Part shown: one piece after another, positions 1-7,114 of the stretch
Layout: every line of letters starts with the position of its first letter
How positions within the stretch are numbered: position 1 is the stretch's first letter
From: CAG-791 sp963655255
GTDB taxonomy: Bacteria > Bacillota > Clostridia > Lachnospirales > Lachnospiraceae
Reading direction: 5' to 3'
Assembly (NCBI GenBank): GCA_963655255.1
Contig: CAVKEB010000036.1
Span: 1-21,567, forward strand
DNA: 21,567 nt
Made by a program: the position numbers and the translations under genes
Notes under the pieces: model-generated
Told to the model about the DNA's origin: nothing
Seen by the model: the letters and a program-made list of their open reading frames with translations, nothing else
Database searches by the model: none

Positions 1-66
1 AGACTGATACGCTGGGGATTCTACGATTTATCCGCAGCATACCAGTCAATGCACGAAAGCTGTTGA
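1..66 (+). CDS. Group II intron reverse transcriptase/maturase, C-terminal end (partial)
   Basis: Frame 1 is open from the window edge to a TGA at 64-66 and encodes the last 21 residues of a protein, including WGFYDLSAAYQS. This aromatic 'WG(F/Y)YDL..AYQS' ending is typical of the extreme C-terminus of bacterial group II intron-encoded reverse transcriptase/maturases, which help the intron RNA splice and copy it into DNA. The stop is followed at once by intron RNA domain V, the arrangement expected for an ORF lying in domain IV. Most of the gene is upstream of the window, so activity cannot be judged. Confidence 0.82.
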   Translation, partial: RLIRWGFYDLSAAYQSMHESC

Positions 67-137
67 AACCGCCGTGTACCGAACGGTATGCACGGTGGTG
101 AGAGAGGACGGCGGCTAGCCACCGCCTCCTACTCGAT
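1..137 (+). mobile_element. Group II intron, 3' end with domains V and VI
   Basis: After the reverse transcriptase stop, positions ~67-101 form a domain V-like hairpin: the ACCGCCGTG arm pairs with CACGGTGGT around a UACC/GGUA apical helix. Positions ~103-133 form a domain VI-like helix (GAGG and CGGCGG with CCGCC and CCTC). The terminal CTACTCGAT, ending near 137, matches the usual 3' boundary of a large class of Clostridia group II introns as I remember them. The boundary is inferred from that pattern; the exact 3' splice site is uncertain by a few bases. The intron's 5' part is outside the window. Confidence 0.85.
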
Positions 138-146
138 TGCCGAAAC

Positions 147-186
147 TGCCTGCTTCTTGGCAACAAAGGTCGTTGCCTGCTTCTTG
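147..186 (+). repeat. 13-bp direct repeat just downstream of the intron
   Basis: TGCCTGCTTCTTG occurs at 147-159 and again at 174-186, 27 bp apart, in the 3' flank of the intron. Short inverted pairs (TTGCC/GGCAA, GCAAC/GTTGC) overlap the repeats. The stretch may be the remnant of the gene or intergenic region the intron entered; I recognise no product. Confidence 0.6.
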
Positions 187-212
187 ACAGTAGAGGTTGT
201 CGAAGATAAAAT
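184..212 (+). promoter_or_regulatory. Promoter of the tetR-MATE operon
   Basis: A perfect -35 TTGACA (184-189) is followed after 17 bp by TAAAAT (207-212), which differs by one base from the sigma-A -10 consensus. It lies 45 bp before the regulator's start codon, in the right orientation, and only ~47 bp beyond the intron end. Confidence 0.7.
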
Positions 213-245
213 AATTGCGTTTATTGATAAATGAATTTATTTTAT
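207..245. promoter_or_regulatory. Candidate TetR operator (nested AT-rich inverted repeats)
   Basis: ATAAAT at 227-232 and ATTTAT at 235-240 form an inverted repeat with a 2-bp centre. TAAAATAA at 207-214 and TTATTTTA at 237-244 form a wider pair that includes the -10 box. TetR-family proteins usually bind such palindromes beside their own promoter. That this one is bound is inferred from position and symmetry only; AT-rich DNA gives such repeats easily. Confidence 0.4.
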
Positions 246-257
246 AGAGGTGGAAAG

Positions 258-809
258 ATGCCGGCAAAGAAGCAGATTACAAAAGAGATGATTCTGAACG
301 CTGCACTGAAGCTGCTGAAGGAGCAGGGCTATGAGGCCGTGAACATCAAACAGCTCGCGAAAGAGCTGGGGTGTTCCACACAGCCTGTCTATCTGTCTTT
401 TTCGGGAATGGAGGAGCTTCGAAGGGAACTGGTTCCCGCGGCAGCAGCGGAATTTGAACAGTACATGAAGAGCGGCAGTACAGACGGCATCGTCCGGCTG
501 TATGGCATGAGATATATTTCTTTTGCCCGGGAAGAGCCGCGGCTTTTCTGTTTCCTGTTCATGCGCTCCAATGCCTTTACGGAAATCAGGCAGGCCATCC
601 TTCCCATGATCGAGCGGTCCATTGAGGAGCTGATGTCGGTCTATCACATCAGCCACGAGGCGGCGGACCTCCTGCACGATCAGCTGTGGATGCAGGCACA
701 CGGCATCGCGGCTATGATCGCGACGGATTTCTGTGACTGGGACATGGGAAAGGTCGAAAGGATGCTCCATGCCTGCAGGGAGTCCTTTACGAGAGAATAC
801 GAGGCGTGA
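258..809 (+). CDS. TetR/AcrR-family transcriptional regulator
   Basis: This 183-residue protein is the usual length for the family. Residues ~8-50 form the N-terminal helix-turn-helix (ITKEMILNAALKLL, then LGCSTQPVYLSFSGMEEL), with the expected Y in the recognition segment; the rest is the helical ligand-binding domain, whose ligand cannot be predicted. I chose the ATG at 258 because GAGGTGG lies 5-12 bases upstream. An in-frame ATG at 231 would add nine residues but has no ribosome site. The stop is one base before the ATG of the MATE transporter, so this is probably its local repressor, with the efflux substrate or a related compound as inducer. The neighbouring promoter contains palindromes suited to autoregulation. 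Confidence 0.88.
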   Translation: MPAKKQITKEMILNAALKLLKEQGYEAVNIKQLAKELGCSTQPVYLSFSGMEELRRELVPAAAAEFEQYMKSGSTDGIVRLYGMRYISFAREEPRLFCFLFMRSNAFTEIRQAILPMIERSIEELMSVYHISHEAADLLHDQLWMQAHGIAAMIATDFCDWDMGKVERMLHACRESFTREYEA

Positions 810-810
810 G

Positions 811-2136
811 ATGTTTACAGACAGAGATCTGCGGAACCTGATCTTTCCGCTTTTTATCGAGCAGTTTCTGCTCATGTTCGTCGGTATCGCGGACACGTTT
901 GTGGTCAGCTTTTCAAGCGAGGCGGCGGTCTCCGGCGTGTCGCTGGTCACGTCATTCAATACGGTGCTGATCTTCCTGTTTACGGCGCTGTCATCCGGCG
1001 GCGCGGTCATCATCAGCCAGTACATCGGGAGCGGGAAGGAGCAAAAAGCTTCCGCTTCCTCCGGTCAGCTTCTGATGATTTCGGCGGTGCTTTCCGCGGC
1101 GCTGGCGGTTTTGATTCTGGTGTTTCACACGCAGCTTCTGCGGCTTTTGTTCGGAAAGGTCGAAGAGGATGTGATGGCAGCCTGCGAGTCGTATCTTCGG
1201 ATTACGACGCTCTCGCTTCCGTTCCTGGCCGTCTATGATGCCGGGGCGGCGCTGTGCCGCAGCATCGGGAAAACCAGTGTGACCATGAATATTTCCATCG
1301 TTGCCAATGTCATCAATGTCATCGGTAACTGTGTGGGAGTCTTTGTGTTGGGGCTGGGGGCAGCAGGCGTGGCCTGGCCGTCGCTGATTTCCAGGCTGCT
1401 GTCTGCCGCGGCAGTTACGGTTTACTGCTTCCGGAAGCAGAATCCCGTGCGGTACCGGATGGCGGATGTTTTTGCCTGGGACGGGAGCCTTCTGAAAAAG
1501 ATCATGGGAATCGCGTTGCCGAACGGTTTGGAAAACGGCGTGCATCAGCTGGTAAAGGTAGCGCTTTCCAGCATGGTGGCGCTGTTCGGAACCAGTCAGA
1601 TCGCGGCCAATGGTGTGGCGCAGAGCATCTGGTCACTGGCGTCCATCATGGGGCTTGCGATGGCGCCGGTCTATACGACGGTGATCGGGCAGTGCATGGG
1701 GGCGCGGGACATTGCTGCGGCTAATTTTTATTTCAAAAAGCTCGATAAAATCACGCTGGTTCTGTCCGTTCTGTGGAATGCACTGATTTTCGCGGTCACG
1801 CCGCTGATCGTCCGGTACTCCGCGATTTCGCCGGAAGCGAAGAATCTGGTGGTCTGGCTGGTTCTGATCAACAATATCTTTAACGGCCTGGCCTATCCGT
1901 TTGCGGGGTCTCTGGGAAACGGACTGCGGGCTGCCGGAGATGTGAAGTTTACCATGATCGTGTCCATCTCGCTGACCATCGGGGCCCGACTGTTCTTCTC
2001 GGCACTGTTCGGGATGTGGCTTGGCTGGGGCGTCATCGGTGTGGCAATCGGCATGAGCATCGACCTTGTTTTCCGCGGTGCCGTTTTCCTCTGGCGGCTG
2101 AAATCACAGAAGTGGACGCGGTTTCAGGTGATTTGA
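811..2136 (+). CDS. MATE family multidrug/Na+(H+) antiporter
   Basis: The 441-residue hydrophobic protein fits the ~12-helix MATE fold (two six-helix bundles), which exports cationic drugs or metabolites across the cytoplasmic membrane using a Na+ or H+ gradient. Typical landmarks are the N-terminal IFPLFIEQFLLMFVGIADT segment, the SGGAVIISQYIGSG segment in the first bundle, and the equivalent IAANGVAQSIWS and GQCMGARD in the second. The ATG at 811 follows the regulator's TGA by one base, and its ribosome site (GAGG, 801-804) lies inside the tail of that gene, so translation is probably coupled. A strong terminator follows. The substrate is unknown; local control by the TetR protein suggests induction by a toxic compound. 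Confidence 0.9.
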   Translation: MFTDRDLRNLIFPLFIEQFLLMFVGIADTFVVSFSSEAAVSGVSLVTSFNTVLIFLFTALSSGGAVIISQYIGSGKEQKASASSGQLLMISAVLSAALAVLILVFHTQLLRLLFGKVEEDVMAACESYLRITTLSLPFLAVYDAGAALCRSIGKTSVTMNISIVANVINVIGNCVGVFVLGLGAAGVAWPSLISRLLSAAAVTVYCFRKQNPVRYRMADVFAWDGSLLKKIMGIALPNGLENGVHQLVKVALSSMVALFGTSQIAANGVAQSIWSLASIMGLAMAPVYTTVIGQCMGARDIAAANFYFKKLDKITLVLSVLWNALIFAVTPLIVRYSAISPEAKNLVVWLVLINNIFNGLAYPFAGSLGNGLRAAGDVKFTMIVSISLTIGARLFFSALFGMWLGWGVIGVAIGMSIDLVFRGAVFLWRLKSQKWTRFQVI

Positions 2137-2168
2137 AGATTCGAAGGAAAAGAGACCCTGACAGACAG

Positions 2169-2203
2169 AAAAACGGCCCCCGGCATTGCCGGGGACCGTT
2201 TTT
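2169..2203. terminator. Bidirectional Rho-independent terminator between MATE and argG
   Basis: AAAAACGG plus CCCC(G)G pairs with CCGGGG plus CCGTTTTT around an ATTG-type loop. The A-run on one side and T-run on the other let it terminate both the rightward MATE transcript and the leftward argG transcript. Confidence 0.88.
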
Positions 2204-2231
2204 GATTGATTCTGTTCGGAAAGCAGAAATC

Positions 2232-3482
2232 TTACAGCAGATCCTGCCAGTTCTTGACGCCTTCCTTTTTGGCAACTTCCTGCATCTTCATGGCGCGAAC
2301 CTTGGTGGAAAGGCCGAAGAGGTTGATGAAGCCGTTGGCATCGGTGTGGTCATACATGTCACCGGTCTTGAAGGAAGCGATGCTCTCGTTGTACATCGTG
2401 TAAGGAGAGGTCTCGCCCGCACGGATGATGTTGCCCTTGTAGAGACCGAGCTTGACAGTACCGGTCACATAGCGCTGCGTGCTCTCGATGAAGGCCTGCT
2501 CTGCTTCGCGAAGAGGAGAGAACCACTTGCCTTCGTAAACAAGGCTTGCGAACTTGCTGCCGATTTCACCCTTGAGGGCGTAGGTTTCGCGGTCGAGAAT
2601 CAGTTCCTCGAGCTGCTGATGTGCCTCGTAGAGGATGGTCCCTCCGGGCGTCTCATAAACGCCGCGGCTCTTCATGCCGACGACACGGTTCTCGACGATG
2701 TCCACGATGCCGATGCCGTTTTCGCCGCCGATCTTGTTGAGCTTGCGGATGATGTCGGAGAGCTTCATCTTCTGACCGTCAACGGCAACCGGGAGACCCT
2801 TCTCGAAATCAATGGTGAGGTAGGTCGTCTTGTCAGGAGCCTTCTGAGGAGTCTGGGACAGAACCAGAAGGTGATCGTAGTTGGGCTCATTGGAAGGATC
2901 CTCGAGTTCCAGACCCTCGTGGCTGATGTGCCAGAGGTTCCGGTCGCGGCTGTAGCTCTCATCCATGGAGAAGGGAAGATCAATGCCGTGCTTGTGCGCG
3001 TATTCGATCTCGGACTCACGGGAATCCAGCTTCCAGTTGGGATCACGCCATGCAGCGATGATCTTCAGATCCGGAGCGAGTGCCTTGATGCCGAGCTCGA
3101 AACGGATCTGGTCATTTCCCTTGCCGGTTGCGCCGTGGCAGATGGCGACAGCGCCCTCCTTGCGGGCAACCTCAACGAGCTTCTTCGCGATAAGGGGACG
3201 GGCCATGGAGGTACCGATCAGGTACTTGTTCTCGTAAACGGCGTGTGCCTGGATGCAGGGTGCCACATACTCGTCGCAGAACTCATCAATGACGTCCAGA
3301 ATGTAGAGCTTGTCCGCGCCGCAGTACTTCGCGCGCTCTTCCAGTCCGTCAAGCTCTTGCTCCTGACCTACGTTGATGCAGCAGCAGATGACATCGTAAT
3401 TATAATTCTCCTTCAGCCAGGGAATGATACAGGTGGTATCCAGTCCGCCGGAATATGCCAGAACAACTTTCTCTCTCTCCAT
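2232..3482 (-). CDS. argG: Argininosuccinate synthase
   Basis: This 416-residue enzyme joins citrulline and aspartate using ATP, the penultimate step of arginine synthesis in the cytosol. The N-terminal P-loop-like motif AYSGGLDTT (residues 9-17) is the PP-loop ATP pyrophosphatase signature. Other family segments are GATGKGNDQIRFE, which contacts substrates, and the mid-protein YSRDRNLWHISHEG. Length is normal to slightly long. The start has a GTGAGG ribosome site on the minus strand. It is divergent from argC across a shared regulatory region, so both halves of the pathway are probably controlled together by arginine. argH, often adjacent to argG, is not in the window. Confidence 0.97.
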   Translation of the reverse strand: MEREKVVLAYSGGLDTTCIIPWLKENYNYDVICCCINVGQEQELDGLEERAKYCGADKLYILDVIDEFCDEYVAPCIQAHAVYENKYLIGTSMARPLIAKKLVEVARKEGAVAICHGATGKGNDQIRFELGIKALAPDLKIIAAWRDPNWKLDSRESEIEYAHKHGIDLPFSMDESYSRDRNLWHISHEGLELEDPSNEPNYDHLLVLSQTPQKAPDKTTYLTIDFEKGLPVAVDGQKMKLSDIIRKLNKIGGENGIGIVDIVENRVVGMKSRGVYETPGGTILYEAHQQLEELILDRETYALKGEIGSKFASLVYEGKWFSPLREAEQAFIESTQRYVTGTVKLGLYKGNIIRAGETSPYTMYNESIASFKTGDMYDHTDANGFINLFGLSTKVRAMKMQEVAKKEGVKNWQDLL

Positions 3483-3584
3483 TGCTTCGTCCTCACTTTT
3501 TTAAAAAATAAATAATTATTCATACCGGAACGCTGTGAAAGAGCACGCTGTGTCCGCGCTTCCCTCGGATCCGGCCGCAGTGCG

Positions 3585-3607
3585 GATGCTTAATGAAAAT
3601 AAGCATC
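3585..3607 (-). promoter_or_regulatory. Hairpin in the argG mRNA leader
   Basis: GATGCTTA (3585-3592) pairs with TAAGCATC (3600-3607) around a 7-base loop. It lies within the ~138-nt leader predicted downstream of the argG promoter. There is no U-run, so it is not a simple terminator; a role in leader control is possible but unproven. Confidence 0.4.
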
Positions 3608-3626
3608 GCTTTGCACTGTGCTTATG

Positions 3627-3655
3627 AATATACAACGTGCATGCAGGGATTGCAA
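3627..3655 (-). promoter_or_regulatory. Promoter of argG
   Basis: On the minus strand, TTGCAA (3655-3650) is followed after exactly 17 bp by TATATT (3632-3627). This gives a start near 3620 and a leader of about 138 nt before the argG ATG. Confidence 0.6.
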
Positions 3656-3695
3656 GCATAAAAAAATACACAAATATGCGCAAATGTGGATGATT

Positions 3696-3713
3696 TATGC
3701 ATGATTATGCATA
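3696..3713. promoter_or_regulatory. ARG box (ArgR/AhrC operator) between argG and argC
   Basis: TATGCATGATTATGCATA fits the classical 18-bp ARG-box pattern (TNTGAATWWWWATTCANW) at 15 of 18 positions by my count, with C for A and G for T in the half-sites and one deviating centre base. The wider region 3694-3715 is a perfect 9-bp inverted repeat (TTTATGCAT and ATGCATAAA) with a 4-bp centre. Additional TGCAT/TGCATAA half-sites lie at ~3639, 3729 and 3753. It sits between the two outward-facing promoters, so one regulator could control both. Identification as the ArgR site is inference from pattern and context. Confidence 0.6.
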
Positions 3714-3751
3714 AATACACGCGCAAAAATGCATAAGTATAAAAATACGCC

Positions 3752-3780
3752 TTGCATAATGGAAAGCGGAAGAGTACATT
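3752..3780 (+). promoter_or_regulatory. Promoter of the argC operon
   Basis: TTGCAT (3752-3757) is followed after 17 bp by TACATT (3775-3780). This predicts a start near 3787 and a leader of about 145 nt that carries the long hairpin at 3834-3894. A TGCATAA half-site of the ARG-box type overlaps the -35 element. Confidence 0.55.
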
Positions 3781-3833
3781 AAGAAAAGTTCCCGCGCTTT
3801 GAGGCACGGTGTAAGATGTAAATAGATTCAGCA

Positions 3834-3894
3834 CAGTGTGATTTTTGTTGCAGGCGAACCGCTTGCGGGGCAGCCTGCAACAAAAATCACACTG
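3834..3894 (+). repeat. 22-bp perfect inverted repeat in the argC leader
   Basis: The arms at 3834-3855 and 3873-3894 are perfectly complementary over 22 bp, with a 17-nt loop that itself contains CCGC TTG CGG. No T-run follows, and the argC ribosome site lies ~25 bases downstream. The stem is much longer than an ordinary terminator stem. It could be a transcript-processing or attenuation structure, or a solo member of a dispersed hairpin repeat. Confidence 0.85.
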
Positions 3895-3931
3895 CGGAAC
3901 AGCTTTAATATTATAGAAGAGAGGAACGGCG

Positions 3932-5014
3932 ATGGATAAAATTCGTGCAGGCATCATCGGAGCAACAGGCTACGCAGGAGCGGAGATCCTGCGGATTCTT
4001 GCCATTCATCCGCAGGTGGAAGTCAAATGGATCGGATCCCGGAGCTACGCGGATCAGAAGATGGCCTCCATTTACGGAAACCTGTTCCATGTGGTAGATC
4101 TTTCCTTAATAAATGATGATACGGAGCGGATGAAGAAGGAGATTCTGAAGCTTGCGGATGAGGTGGATGTGATTTTCACGGCAACGCCCCAGGGAGCCTG
4201 TGCGGGCCTTGTCAGCGAAGAGCTTCTGGAGAAGGTCCGGATCATTGACATGTCCGCGGATTTCCGTCTGAAGGATGTCGGCGTCTATGAGAAGTGGTAC
4301 AAGATTCATCACGCATCCCCGCAGTTTCTGCCGGAGGCCGTGTACGGCCTTGTGGAGATCAACCGGGAGAAGATTCCGTCCGCGAGAATCCTGGCGAACC
4401 CCGGCTGCTATACGACCTGCTCGATTCTGACGGCCTATCCTCTGGTGGAGGCGGGACTGATTGACACCGACACGCTGATCGTGGATGCGCTGTCCGGCGT
4501 TTCCGGCGCGGGACGGGGCGCGAAGGTGGCGAATCTTTACTGCGAAGTCAACGAGAGCGCCAAGCCCTACGGAGTCGCGAATCACCGGCACACACCCGAG
4601 ATTGAGGAGCAGCTTTCCTATGCCTGCGGGCATCCGGTGACGATCAACTTCACGCCGCATCTGGTTCCGATGAACCGCGGAATCCTTGCGACGGAATATG
4701 CTTCGCTTGTCCGCAGACCGGACGGCTCGCTACCGGGGGAAAAAGAGCTGCGGGCGGTCTATGAGAAGCGCTACGGCAGGGAGAAATTCATCCGGCTTCT
4801 GCCGCCGGGACACTATCCGGAGACGCGGTTCGTGGAAGGCAGCAATTACGTGGACATCGGACTCAAGGTGGACGAGAGAACGGGACGCGTCATCCTGATG
4901 GGAGCAATCGACAACATGGGCAAGGGCTCTGCCAGCCAGGCTGTGCAGAACATGAACCTGATGTTCGGCCTTCCGGAGGACACGGCGATCGGCCTTCCGT
5001 CCATGATGCCGTAA
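3932..5014 (+). CDS. argC: N-acetyl-gamma-glutamyl-phosphate reductase
   Basis: This 360-residue enzyme reduces N-acetylglutamyl phosphate with NADPH to the semialdehyde, the third step from glutamate to ornithine. The N-terminal GATGYAGAEILRIL is the dinucleotide-binding glycine motif. ANPGCYTT holds the catalytic cysteine (Cys159), and HRHTPEIEEQL and HLVPMNRGI are conserved substrate-binding segments. The ATG has a GAGAGGAA ribosome site and the length is normal for the long ArgC type. It is the first gene of the plus-strand arginine cluster, expressed from the divergent regulatory region with argG. Confidence 0.97.
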   Translation: MDKIRAGIIGATGYAGAEILRILAIHPQVEVKWIGSRSYADQKMASIYGNLFHVVDLSLINDDTERMKKEILKLADEVDVIFTATPQGACAGLVSEELLEKVRIIDMSADFRLKDVGVYEKWYKIHHASPQFLPEAVYGLVEINREKIPSARILANPGCYTTCSILTAYPLVEAGLIDTDTLIVDALSGVSGAGRGAKVANLYCEVNESAKPYGVANHRHTPEIEEQLSYACGHPVTINFTPHLVPMNRGILATEYASLVRRPDGSLPGEKELRAVYEKRYGREKFIRLLPPGHYPETRFVEGSNYVDIGLKVDERTGRVILMGAIDNMGKGSASQAVQNMNLMFGLPEDTAIGLPSMMP

Positions 5015-5098
5015 AACAGGAGATTCCTGCACAGAAGGTGTGGGATAGCGCGGCGGAACTGCCGCGGACGCGGGAAATACAGGAAACCGGGGAGTAAG

Positions 5099-5563
5099 AT
5101 GGAAGGACAAGTGCTCATCCGCCCGATGCGGATGGAAGATTATGATGAAGTGCATGCGCTGTGGATGACGATTCAGGGCTTCGGCATCCGGACGCTGGAT
5201 GACGGGCGTGAGGATGTGGACCGCTTTATCCGGCGCAATCCGGAGACCTCCGTGGTGGCGGTTTCGGAGGGGGCGATCGTCGGATCCATCCTCTGCGGGA
5301 GCGATGGGCGTCAGGGAACCCTGTATCATGTCTGCGTTTCCAAGGATCACCGCAGGCTCGGGATCGGCAGACAGATGGTCGGCTACTGCATGAAGGCACT
5401 GCGGGACATGGGCATCAACAAGGTGTCGCTGGTGGCCTTTACGAACAATCAGATCGGAAATGCATTCTGGAAGAGCATCGGCTGGAAGAAGCGGGAAGAT
5501 TTTTACTATTACGATTTCATTCTGAACGAGAAGAACATCACGAACTTCATTGGCGGCGATTGA
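5099..5563 (+). CDS. GNAT-family N-acetyltransferase in the arginine cluster
   Basis: The 154-residue single-domain protein has the acetyl-CoA pyrophosphate-binding loop RRLGIG (residues ~85-90, the R-x-x-G-x-G motif) after beta-4 (LYHVCVSKDH), and a C-terminal ending (NAFWKSIGWKKREDFYYYDF) typical of the fold. The ATG follows a GGGGAG site. It lies between argC and argJ, 84 bases after argC. Its substrate is not shown by sequence. It could be a stand-alone short N-acetylglutamate synthase priming the cycle, or an unrelated small-molecule or protein acetyltransferase that travels with the operon. I favour no specific symbol. Confidence 0.85.
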   Translation: MEGQVLIRPMRMEDYDEVHALWMTIQGFGIRTLDDGREDVDRFIRRNPETSVVAVSEGAIVGSILCGSDGRQGTLYHVCVSKDHRRLGIGRQMVGYCMKALRDMGINKVSLVAFTNNQIGNAFWKSIGWKKREDFYYYDFILNEKNITNFIGGD

Positions 5564-5709
5564 TCCGGAAATCAGAAGGATCCGTTTGGCGCAAAGAGCA
5601 ATGCACGGCAGAAAAACCAGCCCAGCCGCAGGAAACAGACTGTATGGATGAAAGACAGGCTGCGGCAGGAACAGAGGATACGATAGAAGAGAGAAAGGAA
5701 TCGAAGAGT

Positions 5710-6936
5710 ATGGAGATGATCAAAGGCGGCGTGACCGCGGCGGAAGGGTTCGAGGCGGCCGCGGCGGCTGCGGGAATCAAATATGAAGGAAGGACCGATA
5801 TGGCCCTTGTGTACAGCAGGGTGCCCTGCACGGCGGCAGGAACCTTTACGTCCAATGTCGTCAAGGCGGCGCCGGTTCTCTGGGACCGCGCCATTGTCCG
5901 GGAGGGCAGCGGGAAGGTTCAGGCGGTTGTGGTCAACTCCGGAATTGCCAATGCCTGCACCGGACAGGAAGGAATGAAGATCTGCGAGGAGACGGCGCAG
6001 GAAGCGGGACGGGTTCTCGGGATTCCGACGAAGTCGGTCCTCATCGGCTCGACCGGCGTCATCGGCATGCAGATTCCGATGGACCGGGTCAAAAACGGCA
6101 TCGTGCAGCTCGCCGCGGCAAAAGCGGCGACCCTGGAGGCGGGAGATGCCGCTTCCCGGGCGATCATGACGACGGATACCCATAACAAGCAGACCGCGAT
6201 TTCCGTGACGCTCGGCGGGAAAAGGGTGACGCTCGGCGGCATGTCGAAGGGCTCCGGGATGATTCATCCCGGCATGTGCACGATGCTGGCATTTCTGACA
6301 ACGGATGCGGCCATTGAGAAGGCGCTCCTGCAGAAGGCGGTTTCCGAGGTTGTGGATGAGACCTTCAACATGATCTCGGTGGACGGAGATATGTCTACGA
6401 ACGATACGCTCCTTGTTCTGGCGAACGGACTTGCGGGAAATGAAGAGATCCGGGAAGAGAACGAGGATTACCGGATTTTTAAGGAGGCACTTCTTTTCGT
6501 CTGCAGGACGCTTGCCATGGAGATGGCAGGAGACGGCGAGGGGGCAACGAAACTCATTGAATCGCAGGTTCTCCACACAGACACCCGGGAAAACGCGCGG
6601 ACGCTTGCCAAGGCGGTCATTCAGTCCAACCTGACGAAGGCGGCGATTTTCGGAAGGGACGCCAACTGGGGACGCGTTCTCTGCGCACTGGGATATTCCG
6701 GCGTGAATTTCGACCCGGAGAACGTGGACCTGTATTTTGAGGCGGATGGGAAGAAAATGCTGATTTTTACGAAGGGAAGCGCGGCGGATTACTCGGAAGA
6801 GGAGGCGGCGGAGCTTCTCGGCAGTCAGAAGGTCGTGATCATTTCCGACATGCACATGGGCGAGGCATCGGCCACGGCATGGGGGTGCGACCTCACCTAT
6901 GACTATGTGAAGATCAACGCGGATTACCGCTCTTGA
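5710..6936 (+). CDS. argJ: Bifunctional glutamate N-acetyltransferase / amino-acid acetyltransferase (ArgJ)
   Basis: This 408-residue protein transfers the acetyl group from N-acetylornithine to glutamate, closing the acetyl cycle, and may also make N-acetylglutamate from acetyl-CoA. The precursor is normally self-cleaved at an (A/C)-T-M-L bond. Here GSGMIHPGMCTMLAFLTTD gives Thr191 as the expected new N-terminal nucleophile of the beta chain, with cysteine instead of the more common alanine before it. FTSNVVKAAPV and the later FGRDANWGR are conserved. The start at 5710 has AGAAAGGA ~11 bases upstream; 5716 is an alternative. The frame stays open for ~50 codons upstream, but these are charged and unlike ArgJ. 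The 146-bp gap after the GNAT gene has no other clear feature. Confidence 0.95.
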   Translation: MEMIKGGVTAAEGFEAAAAAAGIKYEGRTDMALVYSRVPCTAAGTFTSNVVKAAPVLWDRAIVREGSGKVQAVVVNSGIANACTGQEGMKICEETAQEAGRVLGIPTKSVLIGSTGVIGMQIPMDRVKNGIVQLAAAKAATLEAGDAASRAIMTTDTHNKQTAISVTLGGKRVTLGGMSKGSGMIHPGMCTMLAFLTTDAAIEKALLQKAVSEVVDETFNMISVDGDMSTNDTLLVLANGLAGNEEIREENEDYRIFKEALLFVCRTLAMEMAGDGEGATKLIESQVLHTDTRENARTLAKAVIQSNLTKAAIFGRDANWGRVLCALGYSGVNFDPENVDLYFEADGKKMLIFTKGSAADYSEEEAAELLGSQKVVIISDMHMGEASATAWGCDLTYDYVKINADYRS

Positions 6937-7114
6937 GAAACCTCGGGCAGCACAGGTCGGAAATCGCGGCAGTACGGAGCGGCCCGGCAGGTTTTTTAAC
7001 GGATAACCGCACAGCTTTCCGTGCATATGGAAAAAAGCGGAACAACGGAACACGCGGATGCACGCCGGAACAGAGCAATAACAGGAAAGTATTATCCAAT
7101 AATGGGAGAGAAAA

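Noticed and set aside
2016..3515. A 499-codon plus-strand open frame opposite argG
   Set aside because: It is antisense to the well-supported argG, begins inside the MATE gene, crosses the terminator, and has no family resemblance. It results from the codon bias of the opposite strand.
5560..5709. N-terminal extension of ArgJ from a TTG at 5560
   Set aside because: The added 50 residues are charged, unlike ArgJ, and the TTG overlaps the GNAT stop without a ribosome site.
5572..7053. A 493-codon minus-strand open frame opposite argJ
   Set aside because: It covers argJ completely, is His/Arg-rich with no domain, and has no ribosome site. It is a shadow of a GC-rich gene.
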